In this document: positions 21,719-34,249 of the stretch, piece after piece
Position numbering within the stretch: the stretch's first letter is position 1
Layout: each line of letters starts with the position of its first letter
From: Sycon ciliatum
Taxonomy: Eukaryota; Porifera; Calcarea; Leucosolenida; Sycettidae
Assembly (NCBI RefSeq): GCF_964019385.1
Contig: NC_088645.1
Location: 23,060,104-23,124,103 of the forward strand
Reading direction: 5' to 3'
DNA length: 64,000 nt
Notes under the pieces: model-generated
Database searches by the model: none
Seen by the model: only the letters and a program-made list of their open reading frames with translations
Told to the model about the DNA's origin: nothing
Program-made: the position numbers and the translations under genes

Positions 21719-24700
21719 AAGGAAGGACACGTGATGGCATTGTTCTGATGCAACAGAGTCCGCGGGAGTTCACGTCCTTCGCAAGACTCAAACTGTAGCC
21801 TCCGTGCACCCGAAGTCGACTACATCTGCACGAGTGTCCTAAAACATCTCACATTCTCAGCAGAATTAGTGAAAACTCGTTTCTCTCTTTCTCATCGTGT
21901 CCATGTACGATTTATCCACTAGCAAGTGTGAGCCAGTAGTGAACACAAGTCGCAACTTGGGTCGAAAGTGTAGCATTAGAACAAAGATACGTCCTCACAA
22001 GGTCATGTTCACTACTGCCTGTTCTTAAAGAAAGTAGATCGTGCAGCTACTGACGGCAGCTACAGTAGTGGAGGCATCGACGTTCACGGGGGCTTCTGTG
22101 GATATCAATCATCATAACACACAATGTCTGTGTGCCTGTCATTCCGATATCTCCAACTGCAAACATCCATTGCCAAGACTATACGAGTAAGTCTCTCTTT
22201 GTGCGGCGAATTTTCCTTTTCAGCCACACAGACACATGGTTGACGGGAAGTAAATGACCGATATTGTCCTTCTGGTGCATGTTCGAGAGCATAACAAGTT
22301 GTCAAGTTCTTCGCGTTTTGCGTTTATCACCCCTTTTCCGAGTTTTCGCAACACTTGCCCTACTCTGTTAGTTTAGCATCTGCACGCTGACATTCTGCCT
22401 GGTACATGGTACTCAAGTACTAGTATTCAGCAATTTCATTCTGGAGATTACATCACTGGACACCACTGTCATCAGTCATTGCTGCTTATACATGTACATG
22501 TAGCATCATGTTCTGTGGCAACCTTGAATGCATAGAGGTTCGATAGTCCCCACCCAAGACACGCATGAGAGTGCGTCAAGTTTTGGTTTTACCTGGAGCC
22601 GTGGGCGTACACTTCTTTGACCTGAAGCCACTAGGTATGTTTAAATACTGCTTGTCCGAGGCTCACCTGATATTTCATCACCCGCATGCTTGTTGAACTT
22701 ACCTGACTGGCAATCATACGACCTCGTGTACTTAGTATCTTCTTTCATTCGGTGCTTTTGACTGGATCTTATTCTTGGCCGACGTATTGCACACACTATA
22801 GCGGCCGAGTGTCTAACCAAATATTGAAACAGCACATGATGTAAGAATAGAGCAGACTGACCAAGCGTACTCTCAGCTGATATCGTGCCTGACAAAGATT
22901 AGTGCCAGAATGAAGAACGATGAAGAACGGTCACGAAACGATCGATATGACGTTGGTATGGACAGCAAAAACACCATATTGAAACTTTAAAAAAAAGTTG
23001 GCGCGAGATAATACGGGAAGCTCACACACTACTAGTATTAGTGTAACTACTTGTATAACAAGTTTCAGTATGGCAGACATTTTCGTTTCAGATGTTCTAT
23101 GCGCTCAGCGTTCTACATGTATTCGCTCAGGCAGAATGTACTTTGTACCGAGTTAGCGAGTTCTCGGGCTTTATATTTGATTCACAATAGGTACATGTAA
23201 AAAAGGTGACCTGTTTCATGGAATAGGCTGGCTGAAGGATTACATTGTATGTTGCTTCTTAATTTAGTCTTAAAAGACTAAAGCTAGACGGACCGGCACG
23301 TGGCTATTCCACGGGTAGTGCTAAAAAGGGTTATGGTGATTGTGTAGTGATTGTCTGTGTTATTGAGAATGATCTGCGAATGTCAGAGGTTCAACCGACC
23401 TCGAATGCAGAAACTAAGTTACTCTCCATTGACGATATGTCAGAAGAGGAATGTCATGGACAGCCCAAGCTTGTGCGTGACAATAGAGTCCTTCTTATAC
23501 CGTCACGTCAGTCTAATATGTCGCAGAGAGAAGCACAGAGGTGACTCAGGTCACATGACGAAGGTTGCAATGACAATGATGACGATGGTGACGATAGCCT
23601 CCTTCTAGGATTGATCCTAACAAACCATGATTCTCACTGCCGTATTCCAGTTTCTCAAATACTTGAGCGTGAACTTCAGGCGAGCGATCCAAATACTAGT
23701 ACAAGTATGGACATGATAAAAGCCAACAGACCCGCCACACGATTCCGTGCATTATATGTACATTGCATATTGACGACGAAAGGACCGATCCATCGTTGGG
23801 AGACACCAGAGCCAGCCTCTCTATTCAGTATTCAAGCACATTGTTCATGCACGCTGGTGATCTGGTAGTACATTAGTTCAATGATCCTGGTCATTGCCAG
23901 TACTGGTAGTCACGTGCGTTACTTTCGTTGCCTTTTCGCATTCCAGGCTATTGGTTCATGAGCAGACTCAAAATCAAGCAAGCAGCACGTCTCATTCGAT
24001 CTCCGCGTACTGTCGATCAGTGTCACTCGTATACAATAGCCTGCAAAGGCTGCATTGAGCTTCTGGTTTCACAGATTCGTAATCAATTCTGCCATCGCAC
24101 ACCCCATGGATATAATACTGATGAAACCGAAGTACATGTAGCTACGTGAAATGTTGGTAATCGCAACAGAGTCACGCATGCTGTTTTCGTCCTATCGACC
24201 CATTTTTCAGCTGCGCTCAAGGTGTCAACGATGACACCTAATTGTCCACCTTCATCTCCATACCGCTTCACCTCAGTCTTGAGTGTTGACATTCGTAGCT
24301 CAGTAATGACAGCATGCATACAATCGGGACTGCCTCACGTTTGCTGTTTTCGTCCTATCGTCTCATTCTTCAGCTTCACCTTCACGGCTATAACGCTTCA
24401 CTTCACTCTTGAGTCTTGACATTCGTTGCTCAGCATGCGTACAAACAGTCGCGACTGCCTCACCTCCAGAAGGAAGGACACGTGATGGCATTGTTCTGAT
24501 GCAACAGAGTCCGCGGGAGTTCACGTCCTTCGCAAGACTCAAACTGTAGCCTCCGTGCACCCGAAGTCGACTACATCTGCACGAGTGTCCTACAACATCT
24601 CACATTCTCAGCAGAATTAGTGAAAACTCGTTTCTCTCTTTCTCATCGTGTCCATGTACGATTTATCCACTAGCAAGTGTGAGCCAGTAGTGAACACAAG

Positions 24701-27700
24701 TCGCAACTTGGGTCGAAAGTGTAGCATTAGAACAAAGATACGTCCTCACAAGGTCATGTTCACTACTGCCTGTTCTTAAAGAAAGTAGATCGTGCAGCTA
24801 CTGACGGCAGCTACAGTAGTGGAGGCATCGACGTTCACGGGGGCTTCTGTGGATATCAATCATCATAACACACAATGTCTGTGTGCCTGTCATTCCGATA
24901 TCTCCAACTGCAAACATCCATTGCCAAGACTATACGAGTAAGTCTCTCTTTGTGCGGCGAATTTTCCTTTTCAGCCACACAGACACATGGTTGACGGGAA
25001 GTAAATGACCGATATTGTCCTTCTGGTGCATGTTCGAGAGCATAACAAGTTGTCAAGTTCTTCGCGTTTTGCGTTTATCACCCCTTTTCCGAGTTTTCGC
25101 AACACTTGCCCTACTCTGTTAGTTTAGCATCTGCACGCTGACATTCTGCCTGGTACATGGTACTCAAGTACTAGTATTCAGCAATTTCATTCTGGAGATT
25201 ACATCACTGGACACCACTGTCATCAGTCATTGCTGCTTATACATGTACATGTAGCATCATGTTCTGTGGCAACCTTGAATGCATAGAGGTTCGATAGTCC
25301 CCACCCAAGACACGCATGAGAGTGCGTCAAGTTTTGGTTTTACCTGGAGCCGTGGGCGTACACTTCTTTGACCTGAAGCCACTAGGTATGTTTAAATACT
25401 GCTTGTCCGAGGCTCACCTGATATTTCATCACCCGCATGCTTGTTGAACTTACCTGACTGGCAATCATACGACCTCGTGTACTTAGTATCTTCTTTCATT
25501 CGGTGCTTTTGACTGGATCTTATTCTTGGCCGACGTATTGCACACACTATAGCGGCCGAGTGTCTAACCAAATATTGAAACAGCACATGATGTAAGAATA
25601 GAGCAGACTGACCAAGCGTACTCTCAGCTGATATCGTGCCTGACAAAGATTAGTGCCAGAATGAAGAACGATGAAGAACGGTCACGAAACGATCGATATG
25701 ACGTTGGTATGGACAGCAAAAACACCATATTGAAACTTTAAAAAAAAGTTGGCGCGAGATAATACGGGAAGCTCACACACTACTAGTATTAGTGTAACTA
25801 CTTGTATAACAAGTTTCAGTATGGCAGACATTTTCGTTTCAGATGTTCTATGCGCTCAGCGTTCTACATGTATTCGCTCAGGCAGAATGTACTTTGTACC
25901 GAGTTAGCGAGTTCTCGGGCTTTATATTTGATTCACAATAGGTACATGTAAAAAAGGTGACCTGTTTCATGGAATAGGCTGGCTGAAGGATTACATTGTA
26001 TGTTGCTTCTTAATTTAGTCTTAAAAGACTAAAGCTAGACGGACCGGCACGTGGCTATTCCACGGGTAGTGCTAAAAAGGGTTATGGTGATTGTGTAGTG
26101 ATTGTCTGTGTTATTGAGAATGATCTGCGAATGTCAGAGGTTCAACCGACCTCGAATGCAGAAACTAAGTTACTCTCCATTGACGATATGTCAGAAGAGG
26201 AATGTCATGGACAGCCCAAGCTTGTGCGTGACAATAGAGTCCTTCTTATACCGTCACGTCAGTCTAATATGTCGCAGAGAGAAGCACAGAGGTGACTCAG
26301 GTCACATGACGAAGGTTGCAATGACAATGATGACGATGGTGACGATAGCCTCCTTCTAGGATTGATCCTAACAAACCATGATTCTCACTGCCGTATTCCA
26401 GTTTCTCAAATACTTGAGCGTGAACTTCAGGCGAGCGATCCAAATACTAGTACAAGTATGGACATGATAAAAGCCAACAGACCCGCCACACGATTCCGTG
26501 CATTATATGTACATTGCATATTGACGACGAAAGGACCGATCCATCGTTGGGAGACACCAGAGCCAGCCTCTCTATTCAGTATTCAAGCACATTGTTCATG
26601 CACGCTGGTGATCTGGTAGTACATTAGTTCAATGATCCTGGTCATTGCCAGTACTGGTAGTCACGTGCGTTACTTTCGTTGCCTTTTCGCATTCCAGGCT
26701 ATTGGTTCATGAGCAGACTCAAAATCAAGCAAGCAGCACGTCTCATTCGATCTCCGCGTACTGTCGATCAGTGTCACTCGTATACAATAGCCTGCAAAGG
26801 CTGCATTGAGCTTCTGGTTTCACAGATTCGTAATCAATTCTGCCATCGCACACCCCATGGATATAATACTGATGAAACCGAAGTACATGTAGCTACGTGA
26901 AATGTTGGTAATCGCAACAGAGTCACGCATGCTGTTTTCGTCCTATCGACCCATTTTTCAGCTGCGCTCAAGGTGTCAACGATGACACCTAATTGTCCAC
27001 CTTCATCTCCATACCGCTTCACCTCAGTCTTGAGTGTTGACATTCGTAGCTCAGTAATGACAGCATGCATACAATCGGGACTGCCTCACGTTTGCTGTTT
27101 TCGTCCTATCGTCTCATTCTTCAGCTTCACCTTCACGGCTATAACGCTTCACTTCACTCTTGAGTCTTGACATTCGTTGCTCAGCATGCGTACAAACAGT
27201 CGCGACTGCCTCACCTCCAGAAGGAAGGACACGTGATGGCATTGTTCTGATGCAACAGAGTCCGCGGGAGTTCACGTCCTTCGCAAGACTCAAACTGTAG
27301 CCTCCGTGCACCCGAAGTCGACTACATCTGCACGAGTGTCCTACAACATCTCACATTCTCAGCAGAATTAGTGAAAACTCGTTTCTCTCTTTCTCATCGT
27401 GTCCATGTACGATTTATCCACTAGCAAGTGTGAGCCAGTAGTGAACACAAGTCGCAACTTGGGTCGAAAGTGTACCATTAGAACAAAGATACGTCCTCAC
27501 AAGGTCATGGTCACTACTGCCTGTTCTTAAAGAAAGTAGATCGTGCAGCTACTGACGGCAGCTACAGTAGTGGAGGCATCGACGTTACCAGGGGCTTCTG
27601 TGGATATCAATCATCATAACCCACAATATCTGTGTGCCTGTGATTCCGATATCTCCAACTGCAAACATCCATTGCCAAGACTATACGAGTAAGTCTCTCT

Positions 27701-29185
27701 TTGTGCGGTGAATTTTCCTTTTCAACCACACAGACACATGGTTGACTGGAAGTAAATGACCGATATTGTCCTTCTGGTGCATGTTCGAGAGCATAACAAG
27801 TTGTCAAGTTCTTCGCGTTTTGCGTTTATCACCCATTTTCGCAACACTTGCCCTACTCTGTTTTCAGTATCTGCACGCTGACATTCTGCCTGGTACTAGT
27901 ATTTAGCAACTTCATTCTGGAGATAACTACGCTGGACACCAGTGTCACCAGTCATTGGTGCTTATAGTACCATGTTCTGTGGCGACCTTGAATGCATAGA
28001 GGTTCGATAGTCCCCACCCAAGACACGCACGAGAGTGCGTCAAGTTTTGGTTTTTACTTGGAGCCATGGGCGTATGCTTCTTTGACCTGAAGCCACAAGG
28101 TATGTTTAAATACTGCTTGTCCAAGACTCACCTGATATCTCATCACCCGCATGCTTGTTGAACTAACTTACCTGACTGGCAATCATACGACCTCGTGTAC
28201 TTAGTATCTTCTTTCATTCGGTGCTTTTGACTGGATCTCATTCTTAGCCGACGTGTTGCAGACACTATTGCGGCCAAGTTTCTAACCAAATATTGAAAGA
28301 TGACATGAAAATGATATAAGAGGAGAGCAGAACCAAGCGTACTCTCAGCTGATATCGTAACTGACAAAATTACTAGTGCCAGAATGAAGACCGACGGTTC
28401 GCGAAACGCTCGATATGACGTTGGTATGGACCGCACAAACGTCTGCCATACTGAATACTGAAACTTGGCTGAGACGTTTTTCGTATCAGATGTTCTATGG
28501 GCTCAGTGTTCTATGCGCTCAGTGTTCTATGCGCTCAGGCAGAATGCACTTTGTACCGAGTTAGGGAGTTCTCTGGCTTTATATTTGATTCACAATACCT
28601 ACTTTTCAGTAAAGGGTGACCTGTTTAACGGACAAACCAGAAGTTCCTCTTTCAGAAAAATGCACCACAGAACCGATCGTATTCTCAGCTGACGTCCTGT
28701 ACCGGAATGAGGAATGAAGAAGGCTCACAAAACGTAATGGAAATCGGCCAGTTATTCAGCCGCTTCATTCTGTAGATGACTTCGCAGGACAGAAGTCATT
28801 GGTGCTTACATGTATAGTACATGTACATGTATGATGTATGGTGTACATGTAGCTTGTTCTGTGGCGACCTTGAGTGCATAGACTGATAGAGGTCCGATAG
28901 TCACCACGCAAGACACGTAGTCTACTAGACGGAGACGGAGAGTGCCGCCAAGGTTTTGCTTCTATTTCGGAGCCGTGGACGTATACGTTGACGCGAAGCC
29001 ACCAGGTATGTTTAAACATCGCCGTATTGTTGCATAGAGGAATGCTTGTCCGAGGCTCACCTGATATGTCATCGCCCGCATGCTTGTTGAACTTACCTGC
29101 CTTGCAATCATACGACCTCGTTTATCTTCTTTCATTCAGTGCTTCGGACTGGATCTTAGCCGACGTATTACACACGCTATGCCAC

Positions 29186-29696
29186 GAAATGATATTTGGT
29201 TCGGTTTGGTATTATTTCAATTCGCACATTAAATGGGAACTAGTAGGCCCAATGATATAAAGGCGAATGGACAAGCCGCGTTTTAAAAGACATACATGTA
29301 CGTGTACTACTTTTTGTAGTTTGAGCACTCTGGCGCCAGAGCGACGAGCCATCCTTTAAAATGTCTGTGGTGCCTCCTTTGCACCATGGCTGGTAGTTCG
29401 GCCTACTTAGCTCGTAGCTGTACTGATGAGGCGTGTATGGCCGAAACAACTTGCTATCTACAGCATTGGGTAAATGAAAAGATAGTGGCCCATGCACACG
29501 GGTCATGGGCAAAGCGCTGAAACGACATACATGTACATTTACATGCAACCTCTCGCACAGTTGCTTCAAAGTACATTATGTCATGTATGCTGTAGATGCA
29601 GCGGTCACTACAACTAATAAAGCTGGAAACTTGGAGCTCCGCAGCTCTTCGCCCTCCACGTTTGTATCATTATTGTATTGTACACACAATCATGTG
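29186..29696. other. Unassigned sequence right of the macrosatellite
   Basis: No recognised gene or repeat. Short ACATGTACATGT words begin to appear here and are common to about 32 kb. Confidence 0.4.
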
Positions 29697-29894
29697 CAGT
29701 CAGCTTTGCGTACATGTATAACGACACTCGACGGAGCATTAGAAAAATCATGGTCCTTATTCGCGAAGTGTCCTTTCTCCCGAAGTCTCATTTATATGCA
29801 TTACAGTTAGATGGGACTTTGCTCTGGGCATGGAATTCTGTCGTTATGCGCGAATTGTCGTTATATCCACAGTCGTTATTGGCGAAATCGACTG
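29697..29894 (+). mobile_element. MITE, CAGTCRACTTTGC family, copy 1
   Basis: Begins CAGTCAGCTTTGCG and ends GCGAAATCGACTG, with internal AACGACACTCG, CTTATTCGCGAAGTGTC and GTCGTTATATCC blocks shared with the elements at 39354, 42765 and 43277. CAGTCRAC ends and a TA on the right flank suggest a Tc1/mariner-pogo type MITE. Confidence 0.75.
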
Positions 29895-30317
29895 TATATC
29901 GCAGTTAGAGGCTCACTTAGAGCACTCTGACTACTTGGATGTTTGAGCCGATTTAAAAATGCTCCTTCAACGACCTTGACTCTTGACCCTTGACCCTTGT
30001 TGCAAGAGGTGCACCGGACGTCATCGTGGGTGACTTCGCGCCAGTCGAGCCGTCGGTACCAGCATGTGAATGGTACGAGTCAATACGGCCCAGAACAGTC
30101 CGCAGTGGCGTGCCATTTCCCGTCGACCACCCAGGGCGATCGCTCTCCGCCGCCAACTAACTTTAATGGCACATGTGGCCGGTTGTTCCGTCGAAGCGGC
30201 GACCTGAAACGCCTACAGTCATTCTGTCGCGGACTGGAGAAATGAAAATTTGCTATCATTGCTAGTTTTTGCTACGCTTAGCTATTGGGAAATGTCAAGG
30301 TTAAGGCATGTGTGTCA

Positions 30318-30367
30318 CTGTGTGTGTGTGTGTGTGTGCGCGCGCGCGCGCGCGCGCGCGCGCGCGC
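30318..30367. repeat. GT tract joined to GC tract
   Basis: About 10 GT repeats run into about 15 GC repeats. Alternating purine-pyrimidine DNA of this kind is a classic Z-DNA candidate. Confidence 0.95.
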
Positions 30368-30368
30368 G

Positions 30369-30589
30369 GGATTCACTGACCAGAAAAAGCCACTTCATAC
30401 ACACAATCATGTACACTGTACATGTACATGTACATGTAGATGTATGGTGTAGACCAGGCTGAATAGTGACGGTCAATTCTTCAGCCTTGCTGTTGAATGG
30501 TGCAATGCCAGCACAAGTTAGTTGCTATGGCTTCTGCTGTAGCATCGCTATCACCGCCTCCTGCGATGGGCGTCAAAGGTCAAAGGTGT
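30369..30589 (+). repeat. Dispersed GT-flanked repeat, copy B
   Basis: Contains GATTCACTGACCAGAAAAAG, GACCAGGCTGAATAGTG and TTGAATGGTGCAATGCC as in the other copies, with an ACATGTACATGT insertion. Preceded by the GT/GC tract and followed by GTGTGTGTGTGCGC. Confidence 0.75.
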
Positions 30590-30599
30590 ACGCGTGTGT

Positions 30600-31664
30600 G
30601 TGTGCGCATTGGTTCTCGGTGTCAGCGGATTCTACATGTACATGTACATGATTCATTCAGTCTGGAAGTACAGTCAATCACGTGCCTCCGTGGTTGCAGA
30701 GCGTCTTACTTGCGGACGCCCATCTTTTCTCGGCCGATGTCGCCTTTTGTCCATGTAACCGCCTTCGTTATTCATAATTATGTTGGTCTAGAAGTACTAG
30801 CACTAGTAGTACATGTAGCAGTACTGTTTCCGAACACGGTGGTCCTCCACTGAGTCCGCCTTGTCATGTTGTCAACCAAAAAGTACAATCATGTACATGT
30901 ACATGTACTTCCCTCCTGGGCGTTTGTTGCTTATCGTGTTTTTGTTTGTATTCTTTTTGTTTTGTCCATTTTCTGTAACTTTTTTTGGGAACACAGCCCC
31001 ATGCTGTGTGATCAGTCGTGTTGAGTAAAAAACACTTTCCAGAAACAAAGCTGTCAAATCCACCAGAACGACCGTCATGACTATTACATCTATCACGCTC
31101 TTCCCATCATGCCGCCTGGCGCCTGTCCCTCGACCATGTCGACCCTCGTACCCTCGCTGATCTCATCCGTGATCTCATCAATCATCTGAGGTCTCGATGA
31201 ATCGGTTGTTGTACCGTACCGTTGTTTGCAGCTGGAGCGACCAGCTCACTACTAGTACACCCTGTACTACTAGCTAACGTCAGTATACCATGCCATGGCA
31301 TGGTATACTGACTACTGTCGTACTGACTGTACCGGTAGAGTCGCTGATGTCACTGATGATAATGAGTGCAACACTAGCGTGCAGTGATGTACACAATGAC
31401 TGTCATGCTGTACAGACAGTGTAGATCTACAATCATGTAGATCTACATCTACATGATCTACAGCTAAAAAAACTGCAGTCTACTGCCTAGTCATGATACA
31501 TTATGCGAGCTTATGCGATATGACTGCACTTTACCATTTACCATGGTTACATGAGTCATGCATGACTGTACTTCATGACATGAGTTATCCGGTACTACTG
31601 ACTACTGACTGTACAATCATGTCCTAGTCTAGTAGTAGACCCTCTACATACACTAGTACTACTA
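30600..31664. other. Gene-free region dense in short palindromic words
   Basis: Repeated ACATGT, GTAC, ACTAGT and AGATCT words, including a perfect 34-bp palindrome at 31279-31312 centred in CCATGG. About 30820-30915 resembles the CCGAACACGG repeat at 61763 and 63790. No coding region found. Confidence 0.5.
31279..31312. repeat. Perfect 34-bp palindrome
   Basis: Arms GTCAGTATACCATGCCA / TGGCATGGTATACTGAC meet without spacer. Could extrude as a cruciform; function unknown. Confidence 0.95.
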
Positions 31665-31850
31665 CAGTCGTCCCTCTCTAATCCGGCACTTTATAATCCA
31701 GCACCCTCGATAAACCAGCACAATTTTCAGTAGCCAAAATGTCCTCTTCATGCACATTGCAGCAGTAAATCAGATTTGTTAATCCAGCACCCTCCCTAAT
31801 CCAGCAGATTTTCGTGGCACAAATGGTGCCGGATTATAGAGGGACCACTG
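31665..31850. mobile_element. MITE, pogo/Tigger-like ends
   Basis: Ends CAGTCGTCCCTCTCTAATCC and its near-complement at 31827-31850 (TGCCGGATTATAGAGGGACC then ACTG) form a 24-bp inverted repeat with two mismatches, flanked by TA on both sides (31663-31664, 31851-31852). 186 bp, non-coding. Confidence 0.85.
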
Positions 31851-31852
31851 TA

Positions 31853-33695
31853 CTAGTACTAGTACACTAGTACTGGTCACTACAGTCTACAGTGCTTTAT
31901 CAAATCGGGACAGGCAGTAGATCTACACACACACACACACACACTGACACAGTACACAGATCTGCAGAGTGCCAGTGGCAGTCACTATTCACCATAATCT
32001 TGTGATGTATGTGGCCACGTTACGTGGCGCGAAGACTTTTTCAACTACATACAATCATAGTAACTTACTTCATAAGTATGTACACTACAAGCACAGATAC
32101 AAGTAACAACAGTTACTGTACAGTACACTCCTCTGGATCGGATTAGCGGTGTACATGTAGATCTTCGTGTGTGACTCATGCAGTCTTCCATGTTTTCAGT
32201 CCAGCGAAAGTTAGTTGAAACTCGAACTTCAAATGTCTTCAAATGCTGAAATTTTATCAGCTTTCTTTCAGTGCAGTGCTGGGTGCTGAGTCTACCTGGT
32301 CGGAACACTGAATGGTGGCTGTCTCGGTGCTGCAGCGGAGCAACTACCGCCACTCTTTACCATAATAAAATCAGCAGTTGAACCTTGGCTTCCTTGCCAG
32401 CAGTATTGCAGTGGTTTGGTAGCAGTCGGAGCGTGGCTAATAAAATCGATGACTTGCTGGCGCATGGCGGACGGAGGCGAGCAGCAGTCACCCTAGCCAT
32501 GTGAAGCGCTCAGCTGGAACAGGTGAGGCTAGGCAAGGAAACCGAGAATGTCTTGTTTCTTGGTAGCGTCCTGTGTCCGCTACGCAGGACCGGACTTGTC
32601 TTTCTAGTCACGCCGGCTTGCTACGAGCTTTAGGCGATACGGCAGCTTTGTTCGGAGCAGGCGAAAACCTCGTCTCCGCCTTGCGGCGTAGGCTAATGTG
32701 GCGCTGGGGAGTGTACTCCCCGCTGTTCATTGATAAACTGCTGATACAAGTGTTTGATTGCGAGTGGAAATGTGCTGTGTTGTCGCTGTACCTCGTGAAA
32801 CAGTCCTTAGTTTCGTCTTGTCTGGCGTGTGCTTACATGACGTCCATGTCTGTTTTTTTTTGTGTGGGTCGAAAGCTGTTGCTTTTTCTTTTTTTTTTAC
32901 TGAGTACCTACAAACGAAGTAATTTTCCACTTGAACTAAGTATTTTAGTTTACTACTTAGTGAGCGAGGTGCAGCCAAGATGGCGTTTTGCATTTTCGTA
33001 ACTGTATCGTGCCTCGGTCGAGAACCAGACCCTATCATTTTCGTCTGTTCGCGTGTTGTAAATACTAGAAGGCTGCAAGGGGCTCTCCGCTTTCCACGGG
33101 GTGTGCCAGAAGTATCATCGACGGGAAGGAAGACCTTCGTGCAGAGTGCGGGCCATGTCCAACCAAGCATTAGTTGATGTAGGCAGAGCTCGGCGCTGCC
33201 CGATCTGCACACCGTGTGCTGCTGACCGCTGTGTGGACTAGGATAAACAAATACGGCGCCTATCGGCAGTATGAAAGAGTAGAAAGACAAAGGACCCCTG
33301 TGGCTTCTAACAGTATCAGTTTTAACTTCTAACCTTTTGCCAGTTTTGGTGCTTGCAGTGCACACTAGTAAACTAATCAACAGCAACGAGTTACATACAG
33401 TGAAGTGTGTGAACTATGACATAGCCATAGGCAGACAAACACAACCGTGTGATGAACCAACGACGTGTCCGCCAACGCACACAAAGACCCTGGCCTTGGT
33501 TTGTTGCCTTGCATGATGTCTTGGTATGCAGTCACATACAGTCGACGGATATAACGAACACCATTGTGAAGGATAATTTGTTCTTTGCAGCGGTGACGTT
33601 CTTTATGAACACAATACACTCACACCATGCCAACAACACGTCATGACTTGCAACTGGCCCATAACAGTATGATTACATTATTTTCACTCAGATTA
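31853..33695. other. Unassigned intergenic sequence
   Basis: Contains a short CA tract near 31927 and random-looking open frames (for example minus-strand 32727-33386) without a domain. Nothing I can support as a gene. Confidence 0.4.
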
Positions 33696-33919
33696 CTGTA
33701 TAGCAGGAAATTTTCGGATGGAAATTATTTTCGGACGATTTTTTGTACTAAATTTAATTTCGTACTAAAATTTGTTCCTGTGAAGTTACATATGTACACC
33801 GTGCACTATACATGCGTACCGCATGCGAACACGTGCATTTAGCATGCAGCACTGTACGGAAATGAAATCCGTGCGAAAGGTCGAAGTTCGGCTTTGTCCG
33901 AAAATTTCCTGCTGTACAG
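33696..33919. mobile_element. MITE with AGGAAATTTTCGGA terminal repeats
   Basis: Left end CTGTATAGCAGGAAATTTTC and right end GAAAATTTCCTGCTGTACAG are inverted repeats with one mismatch. TA lies at both flanks (33694-33695, 33920-33921). 224 bp, non-coding. Confidence 0.85.
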
Positions 33920-34065
33920 TATATACGGCCCTACAAGATAAAGGTTTGTTATTAACGAAAACCGTTTGTTATAAAGGATCAAATCTGTATGCGCTCAAAC
34001 AGGGACATTGACACTGGTTCGCTATATCACGGAATTTGCTCTAAAACGAGTTTGCTATACTGCAA

Positions 34066-34243
34066 TTACTAAATATACAAAATTTTGGCGTTGCAAAATT
34101 TCGGCGGCGATTTATTTTCGGCGTGGGTAGAGGGCGTGGTATAGTGCGACACATGCTCTGAAAATTTCATCGGCGTGTTTTGGGTCGGTGCCGAGTATAG
34201 CCGAAATTAAATAGCTGCCGAAAATTTGTATATTTACAGTAAC
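34066..34243. mobile_element. MITE with TTACTGTAAATATACAAA ends
   Basis: TTACTAAATATACAAAATTT on the left is the near-complement of AAATTTGTATATTTACAGTA on the right. Internally rich in TTTCGGCG words that resemble the element at 33696. About 178 bp. Confidence 0.7.
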
Positions 34244-34249
34244 TAAGTG

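Larger units (their letters stand above)
18530..29185. repeat. Macrosatellite array, unit 2,751 bp, about four units
   Basis: Landmarks recur at exact 2,751-bp spacing: CGCAACAGAGTCACGCATG at 21411, 24162 and 26913. Units: diverged 18530-21410, then 21411-24161, 24162-26912, 26913-28764 (diverging after about 27470), and a partial fifth at 28765-29185. From about 20490 to 27470 the copies are essentially identical (I noticed one change, AAAACA/ACAACA at 21839/24590), while the outer units are clearly diverged. Each unit has two related modules of about 150-190 bp (for example 21416-21590 and 21590-21720). No transposase, rRNA or known domain is present. Confidence 0.93.

Noticed and set aside
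18530..29185. Ribosomal DNA, histone cluster or LTR retrotransposon array
   Set aside because: No rRNA, histone, protease, reverse transcriptase or LTR-like terminal signals were found in the 2,751-bp unit.
32727..33386. 219-codon minus-strand open frame
   Set aside because: No domain, no splice-phase support, low-complexity stretches and base composition like the intergenic surroundings. Probably chance.
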